41,425 nucleotides of DNA from Sulfuritalea sp. (GTDB lineage: Bacteria; Pseudomonadota; Gammaproteobacteria; Burkholderiales; Burkholderiaceae_C). A program made the translations under genes and the position numbers. The DNA lies in assembly GCA_021737875.1 (NCBI GenBank), contig JAIPDD010000005.1, forward strand, positions 1-41,425, in the 5' to 3' direction. The notes beneath the pieces were generated by a model. It saw nothing but the letters and a program-made list of their open reading frames with translations. It was not told the DNA's origin and did no database searches. Each line of letters opens with the position of its first letter. Within the stretch, counting starts at the first letter, position 1. Below, piece after piece: positions 18,912 to 28,050 of the stretch.

Positions 18912-20705
18912 TTACCAGCTGTCGATGGCGGGCCCTTGAAACGCTTTGACTTTCCCTGAAGCGAGGCCTTGAGCCAGCCAGGCACGGGTCTGCGCAGGGT
19001 CAATCACCGCGTCAATCTCCAGCGTAGTCGCCATCGCAATGGCGCTGCCGTTTTCAATGTGCTGGGCCAAGAGTTGGGCAAACAGCGAGTCGCGTTGCGG
19101 GCCTTCGGGAAGCGCTTCTAGCTCTTTTTTGTAACCCAAACGCACGGCGCCTTCCAAGCCCATCGCACCAAACTCCGCGCTGGGCCAAGCGACGGTACAC
19201 AGCGGCGCGTGGAATCCGCCCGCCGTCATCGCCATCGCGCCCAAGCCATACCCTTTGCGCAAAACGACGCTCAAAAAAGGAACGCGCAAATGGGCGGCTG
19301 CAATAAACATGCGGCTGACGTGGCGCACCTGTGCGGTGGCCTCGGCGTCGGGGCCCACCATAAAGCCTGGCGTGTCGACCAGGCTCACCAAAGGCAGGCC
19401 ATGCGCGTTGCAGAGCTGCATAAAGCGGCTGGCCTTATCGGCGGCATCGGCGTCAATGGCACCGCCCAGGTGCTGGGGGTTGTTGGCGAGGATGCCAACG
19501 GCGCGGCCTTCGATGCGCGCCAGCGCAGTGTGAATCCCTAGGCCAAAACCGGTGCGCAGGCTCAAGACGCTGTCGGTATCGGCCAAAGCGTGCACAGCCG
19601 CAAGACTGTCGTACACGCGCAAGCGGTTCTCGGGCACCACGTTGCGCAGGATTTCTGCGTCTGGGGCATGCCACTGGGACGCACCGCCTTGAAAAAAAGC
19701 GAGGTATTTTTTGGCTGTTGCCCCCCCTTGGGCCTCGTCTTCCACCAAGATGTCAATGACGCCGTCGGCGTGTTGTACGGGGCTCGGGCCAATGGCCTCT
19801 GGCTTAAACACACCCAAGCCTCCGCCTTCGATCATTGCCGGGCCGCCCATGCCGATGTTGCTGGAGCGCGTGGCGATGATGGCATCGCAACACCCCAAGA
19901 GCGCCGCATTGCCCGCAAAGCAGCGCCCGGTCGTGATGCCAATGACCGGAATCTGGCCGTTGAGTTTGGCAAAACTGGCAAAGGTCGCCACATGCAAGCC
20001 TGCCACGATGGGCATATCGACATCCCCCGGACGGCCGCCACCGCCTTCGGCAAACAACACCACAGGCATCTGGTGTTCGAGCGCAAGGCCTAAGAGCCGG
20101 TCGGTTTTTTGGTGGTTGCGCATGCCTTGTGTGCCCGCAAGAACCGTCGCGTCATAGGCAAGGATGGCGCAGCGTTGCCCAGCAATGCTGCCAATGCCTG
20201 TGACCATCCCATCGGCTGGGGTATTGCGCATCAAATCGTCAGCTGTACGGCGCTGGCTTTGGGCTGCAACCGCCAGCGCGCCGTATTCAGAAAAACTGTC
20301 CGCGTCGCACAGGTCGGCGATATTTTCTCGCGCCGTGCGAAGCCCCAGCGCGTGGCGTTTGGCCACCGCTTCGGGGCGGTTAACGTCTAGCGTGTGTTCA
20401 AGACGGTCTTGGAGTCGTTTGAGATCGCTGCGAAGCGCTGCAGGACTCGCGACAGCTTTTTGTTGCAAGACGGGCGCAGCAATGGAGGCGCTTTTTTGCA
20501 TCGTCACCAAGACATCGTTGTCGCCCACTGCATCGCCCACAGAAAAATGCAGCGTATGGATGTGCCCATCCACGGGGGCAGTGATTTCGTGCTCCATTTT
20601 CATCGCCTCTAAAACTACCAACAACTGCCCCGCAGTGACAGCGTCGCCTGCTTGGACATGGCATTGGATGATGTGGGATGGCAAAGGAGCACGAATGTTG
20701 AACAT
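18912..20705 (-). CDS. Biotin carrier domain fused to acyl-CoA carboxyltransferase
   Basis: ATG at 20705 (MFNIRAPLPSHIIQCHVQAGD); EAMKMEHEITAP biotin attachment site; two-lobe carboxyltransferase with GGGGRPGD, GMGGPAMIEGGGLG, DTPGFMVG motifs. ORF track start 20714 is a TTG. Confidence 0.88.
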   Translation of the reverse strand: MFNIRAPLPSHIIQCHVQAGDAVTAGQLLVVLEAMKMEHEITAPVDGHIHTLHFSVGDAVGDNDVLVTMQKSASIAAPVLQQKAVASPAALRSDLKRLQDRLEHTLDVNRPEAVAKRHALGLRTARENIADLCDADSFSEYGALAVAAQSQRRTADDLMRNTPADGMVTGIGSIAGQRCAILAYDATVLAGTQGMRNHQKTDRLLGLALEHQMPVVLFAEGGGGRPGDVDMPIVAGLHVATFASFAKLNGQIPVIGITTGRCFAGNAALLGCCDAIIATRSSNIGMGGPAMIEGGGLGVFKPEAIGPSPVQHADGVIDILVEDEAQGGATAKKYLAFFQGGASQWHAPDAEILRNVVPENRLRVYDSLAAVHALADTDSVLSLRTGFGLGIHTALARIEGRAVGILANNPQHLGGAIDADAADKASRFMQLCNAHGLPLVSLVDTPGFMVGPDAEATAQVRHVSRMFIAAAHLRVPFLSVVLRKGYGLGAMAMTAGGFHAPLCTVAWPSAEFGAMGLEGAVRLGYKKELEALPEGPQRDSLFAQLLAQHIENGSAIAMATTLEIDAVIDPAQTRAWLAQGLASGKVKAFQGPAIDSW

Positions 20706-20810
20706 GGTGGCCAAGCTTTCTGTGGAACTGGGGGTATTGTCTCGCAGTGTGCCGGGCCAAGAAGAACCAAGCAGCTAATTTCCTGTGGCCTTGGTGCGAT
20801 ACTTGTAGCT

Positions 20811-22010
20811 ATGCCCTTGCAGCCCCGCGTTGACCCATTCCATTCCCCTCTATCGACCGAGCCAAGACGCTTGCGCATCGCTGTTCTTAGCCGCAATTTT
20901 TCCGTAACTGGTGGCGGGGCGGAGCGGTATTCGATTGCAGTGGTTGAAGAGCTTGCGGCGCAACATGAAGTGCATGTTTTTTCCCAAACGGCGAATCACG
21001 CGCATCCCGGCGTTATGTACCACCGCGTTGCACTACCGATGCACCGCCCACGGTGGATCAACCAAATGTATTTTGCATGGGCGACATGGCGTGCGACGCG
21101 GTCCGGTTTTGATATCGTTCACTCGCATGAAAACACGTGGCATGGCAATGTTCAGACGGTGCACGTACTGCCCATCAAAACCACCTTATTCAAAGGCAAA
21201 CAGGGAGTGCCACTGGCCTTGCGTTGGCTCAAAGTTGCAAGCAGTCCGCGCTTGCTTGCCTACCTTTGGCTTGAAAAACGCCGTTATGCCTTTGCGCCGA
21301 AAAAGCAAGTTGTCTGTGCTTCTGCCGCACTCAAAGAGGTGCTTGAAAAAACGTACCCTGAAGCGGCACCGATGCTCAGTGTGGTGACGCCCGGCGTTGC
21401 GAATGCCCCAGGGTGGGCGTCAGAGCAGGTACGCCTTGAGGCCCGCAATCAATTCGGTTTGTCGCAAGACGCGTCAGTACTTCTATTTGTAGGCAATGAC
21501 TTCGTTAAAAAAGGCCTTCCCACGCTCCTGGCTGCATTGTCAAAGTTGCCAGAAAAAACGCATCTTGCGGTTGTGGGAAATTCTGATGGAGTGCAAGCCA
21601 TGCGGCGTTTGGCGCAGCTTTCCGGGCTCACGCAGCGTGTCCACTTTTTGGGAAGCTTGGCCAATATGGAGCCTGCGTACCAAGCCGCTGACGCATTGGT
21701 TCACCCCACGCTCGAAGATTCCTACGGCATGGTGGTGCTAGAGGCCATGGCCCATGGCTTGCCAGTGGTGGTCAGTGGCGCACCTTACAGTGGAATTGCG
21801 CAAGACCTGACCGATGGTGTGAATGGCTTGCTATTGAAAGACCCAAAGAATGTGGAGATCCTCGCAGCGGCGATTGCTTGTCTTCAAAGCGATGTTGGGT
21901 CTTCGGAGACGCTTTCAAGAAATGCTACGGAATTTGCTGCTGAACATACCTGGGTCAAAGCGGCTTCTGCTTATGCGCTGATGGCGCAAAACATGACTCA
22001 AGTGGAATAG
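20811..22010 (+). CDS. Glycosyltransferase family 4 protein (LPS core/surface glycan)
   Basis: Start ATG 20811; RRLRIAVLSRNFSVTGGGAERY N-terminus; VHPTLEDSYGMVVLEAMAHGLPVVVS EX7E-type motif. Confidence 0.88.
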   Translation: MPLQPRVDPFHSPLSTEPRRLRIAVLSRNFSVTGGGAERYSIAVVEELAAQHEVHVFSQTANHAHPGVMYHRVALPMHRPRWINQMYFAWATWRATRSGFDIVHSHENTWHGNVQTVHVLPIKTTLFKGKQGVPLALRWLKVASSPRLLAYLWLEKRRYAFAPKKQVVCASAALKEVLEKTYPEAAPMLSVVTPGVANAPGWASEQVRLEARNQFGLSQDASVLLFVGNDFVKKGLPTLLAALSKLPEKTHLAVVGNSDGVQAMRRLAQLSGLTQRVHFLGSLANMEPAYQAADALVHPTLEDSYGMVVLEAMAHGLPVVVSGAPYSGIAQDLTDGVNGLLLKDPKNVEILAAAIACLQSDVGSSETLSRNATEFAAEHTWVKAASAYALMAQNMTQVE

Positions 22011-22030
22011 CGAATGACAGAGCTTATCCT

Positions 22031-23302
22031 TCAATCGAGACCTTTGGTTTCGGCAATCCGGGTTTGGATGCCATATGCCATTAGCAAGCCCAAAGTTATG
22101 CAGAAGTAATCCCCTATCAAATCATCGTAAAGAACCGAATTAAACAGGCAAGCAACAGCGAGAACCGCAGCCACAGAAAAGATGGATCGCTGAATAGGTG
22201 TTGAGTACTGGAGCGCGTCTTTTGCAATCGAGAACAAAAGCAAAAGAAATAAGAGTAAACCAACAATCCCTAATTCAACACCCCACAAAAGATATTCTTG
22301 GTGCGGGTTGCTTGAATTCCCCTCACCAAAAACAGAGGCCCCTTTTTTTCCTTCAATACGCTTTACAGTAAGGGCCCAACTTCCTACGCCGTGACCTAAA
22401 AATGGTTTTTCTTGTATTGCTTCTAGCGACCGGTGCCATGCATTGAGTCTCCAACCTGCCGATGTTTGAATGTCAGATTTTTGAGCGTATTGCTGAGACT
22501 CGGTTACAACTCCAGAAAGTCGAGTGTTGAATGCTAAAGAATACGCATACAACACCAAAGAAAGCAATAGTGAAGTGATGCCAAATGCAATAAAACGATA
22601 GGGCTTTGGCACGGACCACATTACGATCAAAGAAAACACAACAACTCCAACAACGTGACCGGTTCGCCCCTCTAGCAAAAAGAAAACGTTTATCAAGGCT
22701 GCAACAGTGAAAAGAGTGGACACCCATTTAGGCCACAGCCCCTCATTTCGCAGATGCCAAGCCACCGCTGCCATAGATGCAAACATAATAGATTGGTCTA
22801 AATAACTTGAAAAAACGACGTATTTACCCGTTTGATCAAGGGTCCATGGAATAGGCACGCCAAATGCCAAAAGCCAAGAGCTTAATAGCAAGAATGATTG
22901 TCCAATCATCAATGCAACGACCCCCATTCTTGCGTCTCTAATCGTTTTAATAAGTGCTAGAAGCAATAAGATCCCAAGTAGCTTGGCGTGCTTTACCAAT
23001 GCTAGGAACGCAAACGAAAGTATGCTGTCTGTCCAAGCAAGACTTATACTAAATATGGCAAGGGTGGTCCAAATGACTTTCGAAGTCCAGCCATCTGCAG
23101 TCCAAAATATTTTCTTTGCAGAAAAATAACTGTTCGTTAAGTAAATTAAACCGCTAAGGAGTAGAAAAATTTTTGCCAGGCTGATCCATGCGATAGGTAA
23201 GCTAATCGAGATGCCAGTAAAGATAATCAATAGGCTGCGAAAACGCAGCAATAATTTCGGCTGGTTGGTTTCCATGAGTGAAGTTTGAGTGATAGCGAAC
23301 AC
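22031..23302 (-). CDS. O-antigen ligase (WaaL/Wzy-like) family protein
   Basis: 423 aa multi-TM; FLGHGVGSWALTVKR...NPHQEYLLWGVELGIVGLLLFL matches Wzy_C/WaaL signature; AT-rich compared with neighbours. Confidence 0.85.
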   Translation of the reverse strand: MFAITQTSLMETNQPKLLLRFRSLLIIFTGISISLPIAWISLAKIFLLLSGLIYLTNSYFSAKKIFWTADGWTSKVIWTTLAIFSISLAWTDSILSFAFLALVKHAKLLGILLLLALIKTIRDARMGVVALMIGQSFLLLSSWLLAFGVPIPWTLDQTGKYVVFSSYLDQSIMFASMAAVAWHLRNEGLWPKWVSTLFTVAALINVFFLLEGRTGHVVGVVVFSLIVMWSVPKPYRFIAFGITSLLLSLVLYAYSLAFNTRLSGVVTESQQYAQKSDIQTSAGWRLNAWHRSLEAIQEKPFLGHGVGSWALTVKRIEGKKGASVFGEGNSSNPHQEYLLWGVELGIVGLLLFLLLLFSIAKDALQYSTPIQRSIFSVAAVLAVACLFNSVLYDDLIGDYFCITLGLLMAYGIQTRIAETKGLD

Positions 23303-23344
23303 CTTTTTTTAAATAGCAAGGTTTGGGAGGGTATATAGGGTTGC

Positions 23345-24061
23345 TTACCCTCGCCGATCCTCATAGCCAGATATCATTTTTAGTAAAAATTGAACCGGGT
23401 TTGTTGACTGAGCAATCAGAACACGGGCAAGGCTGTAAAAGTCATCCTCCGAGCTTGTACGTCCTCTGCGTGTAGTGGCGGCAGTTATAAAGCCAGCTTC
23501 TTTAATCTGAGTACTGTGTTCCAGAGTAAATAAACCATAGGGATAGCAAAAGTGATGCACCTCGCATCCAATTATTTCTTCGAGCTCTCTTTTTGATTCT
23601 GAAATCTCAACCTGTGAATCTTCCAAGTTGAGTGTTGTTAAATCTGCATGGGTCCTTGTATGCGATCCGATGTCCATACCCGCATCGCGCCAAGTTCGCC
23701 AGTTTTCAAGCGTCATTAAGGGTTTTTCTGCAACCTTGCCCTTGTCCCAAAGATTGGTCCTACCGATCATGCTGCTTACCGCGTAGCAAGTCGCGGTAAA
23801 GCCATGCTTGCGCAAGATGGGAAGCGCGTTATCCAGGTTGTTTTGGTAGCCATCGTCAAAGGTGATGCCAACCACCTTGCCTTGTTTTTTTCCTTGGAGG
23901 TAAGGCTCCAAGTCGCGCATAGAGAGCCCTTGGAAGCCCATCAACCGCAGCAGCCGCATTTGCCAAGCGAACGAAGACGGCGCCACGATCAAACCACGCA
24001 AAGCGGTTCCGCGCTTAGGCGGTTGGTCGATTTGGTGGTACATCAAAATAGGAATCTTCAT
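23345..24061 (-). CDS. Polysaccharide deacetylase (NodB homology) family protein
   Basis: 238 aa; ILMYHQID, GITFDDGYQNN, DIGSHTRTHADL, FCYPYG motifs. Confidence 0.9.
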   Translation of the reverse strand: MKIPILMYHQIDQPPKRGTALRGLIVAPSSFAWQMRLLRLMGFQGLSMRDLEPYLQGKKQGKVVGITFDDGYQNNLDNALPILRKHGFTATCYAVSSMIGRTNLWDKGKVAEKPLMTLENWRTWRDAGMDIGSHTRTHADLTTLNLEDSQVEISESKRELEEIIGCEVHHFCYPYGLFTLEHSTQIKEAGFITAATTRRGRTSSEDDFYSLARVLIAQSTNPVQFLLKMISGYEDRRG

Positions 24062-25791
24062 GATTGCATCCGCCTAAGGTTCGCGTAGTAGCCATTGGCT
24101 TGCAGCAGTGTGGCGTGGGTTCCAGACTCTACAACGCGGCCTTGGTCGAGTACCAAAATTTGATCTGCACGTTCAATGGTGCTGAGCCGGTGCGCAATCA
24201 CCAAGGTTGTTCGGTTTTGCATGAGGGTTGCAAGAGCATCTTGTACCAAACGTTCCGACTCCGTATCCAGCGCAGATGTCGCTTCGTCCAAAATTAACAG
24301 CGGTGCATTTTTCAATAAGGCTCGGGCGATGGCAATGCGCTGGCGTTGACCGCCCGACAAAGTGCTGCCGTTTTCACCGATTACGGTGTTTAATCCTTGC
24401 GGTAGTTGCGCGATAAATTCCCACGCATGTGCCGCAACGGCCGCTTCTTGAACCTTGGCGGTGTCCATGTCGCGAGAGAGTCCAAAGGCGATATTTGCGT
24501 GAACCGTGTCATTCAATAGAACGATGTCTTGGCTTACCAAGGCAATTTGGCTTCTCAAACTTGCCAATGTCAGTGCATGGATGTCGATGCCATCTAAAGT
24601 GATGCTGCCGGAGTCGATACAGTAGAAGCGGGAAATAAGGCTGGCAAGGGTGGATTTGCCGCCGCCAGACGCACCAACCAATGCAATTGTGGTGCCCGAG
24701 TCCGCCGTGAAGCTGACATCGTCTAATGCCAAACGCTCTGTGCCGGGGTAGCGAAAGCTCACATGGCAAAACGCAAGCTTTCCATGAGAGTAGGGCAGCA
24801 CGGAAGTTCCGTTATTAGGTTCATTTTGCGCGTCAAGAATTCCAAAAACGCTTTCACATGCGGCAAGTCCACGCTGCAAGATGGGACTGATATTGCTGAG
24901 TTGTTTGATAGGCGAAATCATTAAAAGAAGCGCTGTGATGAAGGATACGAATCCTCCAGCAGAGGAACCAGATTCGGCCATCGATCGGTTAAGAGCTATG
25001 AAAATAATGAATGCGATTGCCAAGGACGCAGCCAGGTGAGTGACTGGTGTCAAAGCAGAAGCGGGTAAGGCTTCTTTCATCATGCTGCGCCGAAAGCTTT
25101 CTGTCACGTTGTAGAACCGCTCTTGCTGTTGGTGTTGCGCCCCATAGATTTTTATTACTTTGCTCGCAGCCGTGGTTTCCTCTACAGTGTGCGCTACTGC
25201 ACGTAAAGAGATAAGACTGGCTTTACTGGCTTTGCGGATGCGCTTGCCAAAACTGTGGATCAAAACTCCAATCAGTGGCCCTACTGTGAGGGCTACCAAA
25301 GTGAGTTTCCAATCCAAATACAACAAATACCCGAGCAGCGCTAGGGCGGTGAGGCTTTCCCTTATGGCGGTCACTAAAACGTGGGTGGCTGCAAGATTAA
25401 TATTGTCTACGTCATAGAGCAAGCGAGAAATCCATTGCGACGCAGGCTGGGATTGAAAAACATGCGTTGGAGCGTAAAGCAATTTGTCGAACATCGCCCG
25501 ACGCAAATCAATGACCAAACGCGTTGAGACCCATGTCATTAAATAGTTGGTGAGAAAAGACAAAACCCCACGCAACAAAAACAAACCCACAATGCTCGCA
25601 GGAATAAGCCAAATGAGGCGAGCGTCCAATGTATGAAAACCGCTGTCAAGCAGGTATTTCATGATGGCGGGGAAAACGGGCTCGGTGGACGCCGTAAGCA
25701 CCATACAGACTACGGCGATTGAAAACACTTTCCAATAGGGCTTGATAAAGCCCAAAAGGCGCAGGTAAAGCGCCCGGTCGGCTTTAGTCAT
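24058..25791 (-). CDS. msbA: Lipid A export ABC transporter ATP-binding/permease MsbA
   Basis: Start ATG 25791 (MTKADRALYLRLLGFIKPYW); ABC-TMD plus GASGGGKSTLASLISRFY, LSGGQRQRIAIARALLKNAPLLILDEATSALDTESE. Confidence 0.92.
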   Translation of the reverse strand: MTKADRALYLRLLGFIKPYWKVFSIAVVCMVLTASTEPVFPAIMKYLLDSGFHTLDARLIWLIPASIVGLFLLRGVLSFLTNYLMTWVSTRLVIDLRRAMFDKLLYAPTHVFQSQPASQWISRLLYDVDNINLAATHVLVTAIRESLTALALLGYLLYLDWKLTLVALTVGPLIGVLIHSFGKRIRKASKASLISLRAVAHTVEETTAASKVIKIYGAQHQQQERFYNVTESFRRSMMKEALPASALTPVTHLAASLAIAFIIFIALNRSMAESGSSAGGFVSFITALLLMISPIKQLSNISPILQRGLAACESVFGILDAQNEPNNGTSVLPYSHGKLAFCHVSFRYPGTERLALDDVSFTADSGTTIALVGASGGGKSTLASLISRFYCIDSGSITLDGIDIHALTLASLRSQIALVSQDIVLLNDTVHANIAFGLSRDMDTAKVQEAAVAAHAWEFIAQLPQGLNTVIGENGSTLSGGQRQRIAIARALLKNAPLLILDEATSALDTESERLVQDALATLMQNRTTLVIAHRLSTIERADQILVLDQGRVVESGTHATLLQANGYYANLRRMQS

Positions 25792-26578
25792 GGTTGCTGT
25801 GAATAGGCTGAACAGTGTTTGGGGCTTGCCAAACGTTTCCTTTTTGCATTTCCAAAGCCTTGGCGTAGCGGTAAAAAGTGCCTTCAAAATTTCCTAAAGC
25901 AATCACAAAACCAGCCCAGCCGTCCAAAAACCCCCGCTTAAAGAAGTAGTGCTTCAAAAATGACCAAGTTCCGTGGAGCAAGGCAGAGCCCATGGTTATT
26001 TTTTTATGTCGAATTTTCTCAGCGCCCAAGGAGGAGTAGCGGTTGGCCTTGTGCATTACCTCGGCCAAATTCTTGAACGGGAACTGCCAAATGGCGGATT
26101 TCATATGGCCTAAAGCCTTAGGGGTATGTAAAACATAGCCTTCGTGAACTGGTTTGAGGTCATAAGACATCGCCCCTTTGCGAAAGAGCTGGGGCTGACG
26201 GTAGTTGGGGTACCAGCCAGAATGGCGGATCCAGCGGCCCATAAAGAAGTTGCGCCTAGGCGTATGGTACGCGTCAAGCGCGTCTTGGTCTTGGGTAATG
26301 CGGCGGATTTCTTGTGCGGCCTCTGGCGTACACCGTTCGTCCGCATCCAAGCTGAAAATCCAAGGGTGGGTACAGGCGGCTATGGCGTGGTTACGCAGAT
26401 CGCCAAAGCCTTGGAACGTGACTTGTACCACTTTGGCTCCCAACTGGGTTGCCAGTTCTGCCGTTCCGTCGGTGCTCCAGGAGTCCACCACCACGATTTC
26501 ATCAGCCCAACGCACGCTTTCAATCGCTGCGCGTACTTTCTCTACTTCGTTGAAGGCGATGATGTAGACGGAAATCAA
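25784..26578 (-). CDS. Glycosyltransferase family 2 (LPS core WaaE/KdtX-like)
   Basis: 264 aa; MISVYIIAFNEVEKVRAAIESVRWADEIVVVDSWSTDGTAELA, SLDADERCTPE, RHSGWYPNYRQPQLFRKG. Confidence 0.88.
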   Translation of the reverse strand: MISVYIIAFNEVEKVRAAIESVRWADEIVVVDSWSTDGTAELATQLGAKVVQVTFQGFGDLRNHAIAACTHPWIFSLDADERCTPEAAQEIRRITQDQDALDAYHTPRRNFFMGRWIRHSGWYPNYRQPQLFRKGAMSYDLKPVHEGYVLHTPKALGHMKSAIWQFPFKNLAEVMHKANRYSSLGAEKIRHKKITMGSALLHGTWSFLKHYFFKRGFLDGWAGFVIALGNFEGTFYRYAKALEMQKGNVWQAPNTVQPIHSNHD

Positions 26579-26744
26579 AGGCGTTAACTCGGTGAGATTT
26601 GTTGAGCAGATCTCTTCATTCTAGATTACCACTGATGATAGGGTGCAGAGCCAGCAGGGCCAAAAAAACAGTATGTGCGTCAAAAGGAGCCTTTTTGTTG
26701 ATTGTTACTGTCAACTGCCGTGTTTACATGAGGGCGTAAATAAA

Positions 26745-26776
26745 AATACCCCGCCGTGTCACCACGGCGAGGTATT
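26745..26776 (-). terminator. Rho-independent terminator of porin gene
   Basis: 14-bp stem aataccccgccgtg / cacggcgaggtatt (one mismatch) with TCAC loop; read on minus strand it is followed by TTTATTT; about 40 nt after the porin stop. Confidence 0.88.
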
Positions 26777-26817
26777 GGGCTTGTAACGCTTAAGCTAGCA
26801 CTAAGCTAGCTCGAGAA

Positions 26818-27804
26818 TTAGAAGCTGTGACCCAAAACAAACTCGGTCATGCTGGATTTATTAGCTTGAGGAGTAGGATCTGCCGCGCTTGTGGCTCCAG
26901 TCCATTGACCATAAGTCGCAGTCATGTAAGTGCGCTTGCTCAATGGGTATGTTGCTTTTACGATTGCGCCAGTAATAGTTGTATTGGCAGCGGTGGCCGC
27001 ATAATTGGCAGCCGTACGCTGTCCGAATTGACCAACCACAGTGAGAGGACCCACTGGGGCAGCCAATGAAAAAATGCTATCAGTTAAGGTGTTATTGCTT
27101 GTGCCGTTAAACAAAACAACTGAAGCGCCCACACCTAATTTCACAACACCTAAGTCATACGACAATGCCCCGCGTGTTACGCTGGTACCACTAGTCTCTG
27201 TTGCTGCTGTGCGATTTGCGTATGAAACGTAATTCAAGTTAGAAGCCAAAGCCCCCGCTGCATATGTTGCAGAGATAGAGGTTGTTGGTTGACCAACAGT
27301 AGCAGAAACTCCGGATACACCTGCGCCTGTTCCATTGGTGGTACTAGCTTCGGAAAAAGTGAGTCCAACTGTCAAACCGCTCATTGAAGGAAGTGTGAAC
27401 GATACAAAATCTTTCACGGAGCGTGCGGTAAAAATTCTTCCATCCAAACCGTATCCGCCTAAACCGGAAATACCACCAGACAAATAGTCTCCGCCTTTGG
27501 TCAGACCAGTTTTAAACGTACCAGCACCTGTTGTCAAAGTCAAAGTTGAGTCAGTTCCAGTAACAGCGCCAGACTTAACTAAGCCGGAAACGCCAAAAGC
27601 TGCAGCAATTTTCATGCCACCGCCCAAGTCTTCGCTGGCATCCAAATACACATCTGATGTGTCATTACCAAAACCGGAAGCTTCAACTCCGTTGGTCGAT
27701 GTAGCCGTGTAGCCATAAGCTAACGTACCAGTCATCGATACATTTTGCGCAAAAGAAGCGCCAGAAGCAGCCAAAACTGCCAAAGCTACGATAGTCTTTT
27801 TCAT
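26818..27804 (-). CDS. Gram-negative general porin (beta-barrel)
   Basis: MKKTIVALAVLAASGASFAQNVSMTGTLAYGY signal peptide and first strand; C-terminal Phe (VLGHSF); start ATG 27804 with GGAG upstream. Confidence 0.9.
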   Translation of the reverse strand: MKKTIVALAVLAASGASFAQNVSMTGTLAYGYTATSTNGVEASGFGNDTSDVYLDASEDLGGGMKIAAAFGVSGLVKSGAVTGTDSTLTLTTGAGTFKTGLTKGGDYLSGGISGLGGYGLDGRIFTARSVKDFVSFTLPSMSGLTVGLTFSEASTTNGTGAGVSGVSATVGQPTTSISATYAAGALASNLNYVSYANRTAATETSGTSVTRGALSYDLGVVKLGVGASVVLFNGTSNNTLTDSIFSLAAPVGPLTVVGQFGQRTAANYAATAANTTITGAIVKATYPLSKRTYMTATYGQWTGATSAADPTPQANKSSMTEFVLGHSF

Positions 27805-27830
27805 TTGTAAATTCTCCAAGGTTAAACAAA

Positions 27831-27862
27831 GGGCTCCAGGAGGAACCCCGGGCCAACCTCCT
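27831..27862 (-). promoter_or_regulatory. Putative 5'-leader structured element of porin mRNA (two alternative hairpins)
   Basis: Minus strand AGGAGGTTGGCCCGGGGTTCCTCCTGGAGCCC: AGGAGG/CCTCCT or GGGTTCC(TCCT)GGAGCCC; the second is followed by TTTGTTT. Confidence 0.4.
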
Positions 27863-27882
27863 AAAAAAAGGAAGTTACATGT

Positions 27883-27911
27883 ATTGAAGCAGACCGCCTC
27901 TGCCTTGGCAA
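27883..27911 (-). promoter_or_regulatory. Putative sigma70-type promoter of porin gene
   Basis: Minus strand TTGCCA - 17 nt - TTCAAT; predicted leader about 70 nt. Confidence 0.45.
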
Positions 27912-28050
27912 ACGTTTCGTAGCTCTTGGGTCGTTAATCCCTGTTTTCCGTTGCAACCGTGCAACAGTTTCTAGGGGCTGTGGCCTAACGAGTTACTAAA
28001 GCAGCCCACGGCATTCATCCCTAAAATGCAAGCTACTTTTGAGGTTGTCT

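Noticed and set aside
27950-27965. GTTGCA-ACCG-TGCAAC inverted repeat between porin and coq7
   Set aside because: Short dyad with no associated promoter I could place confidently; recorded only as a possible operator
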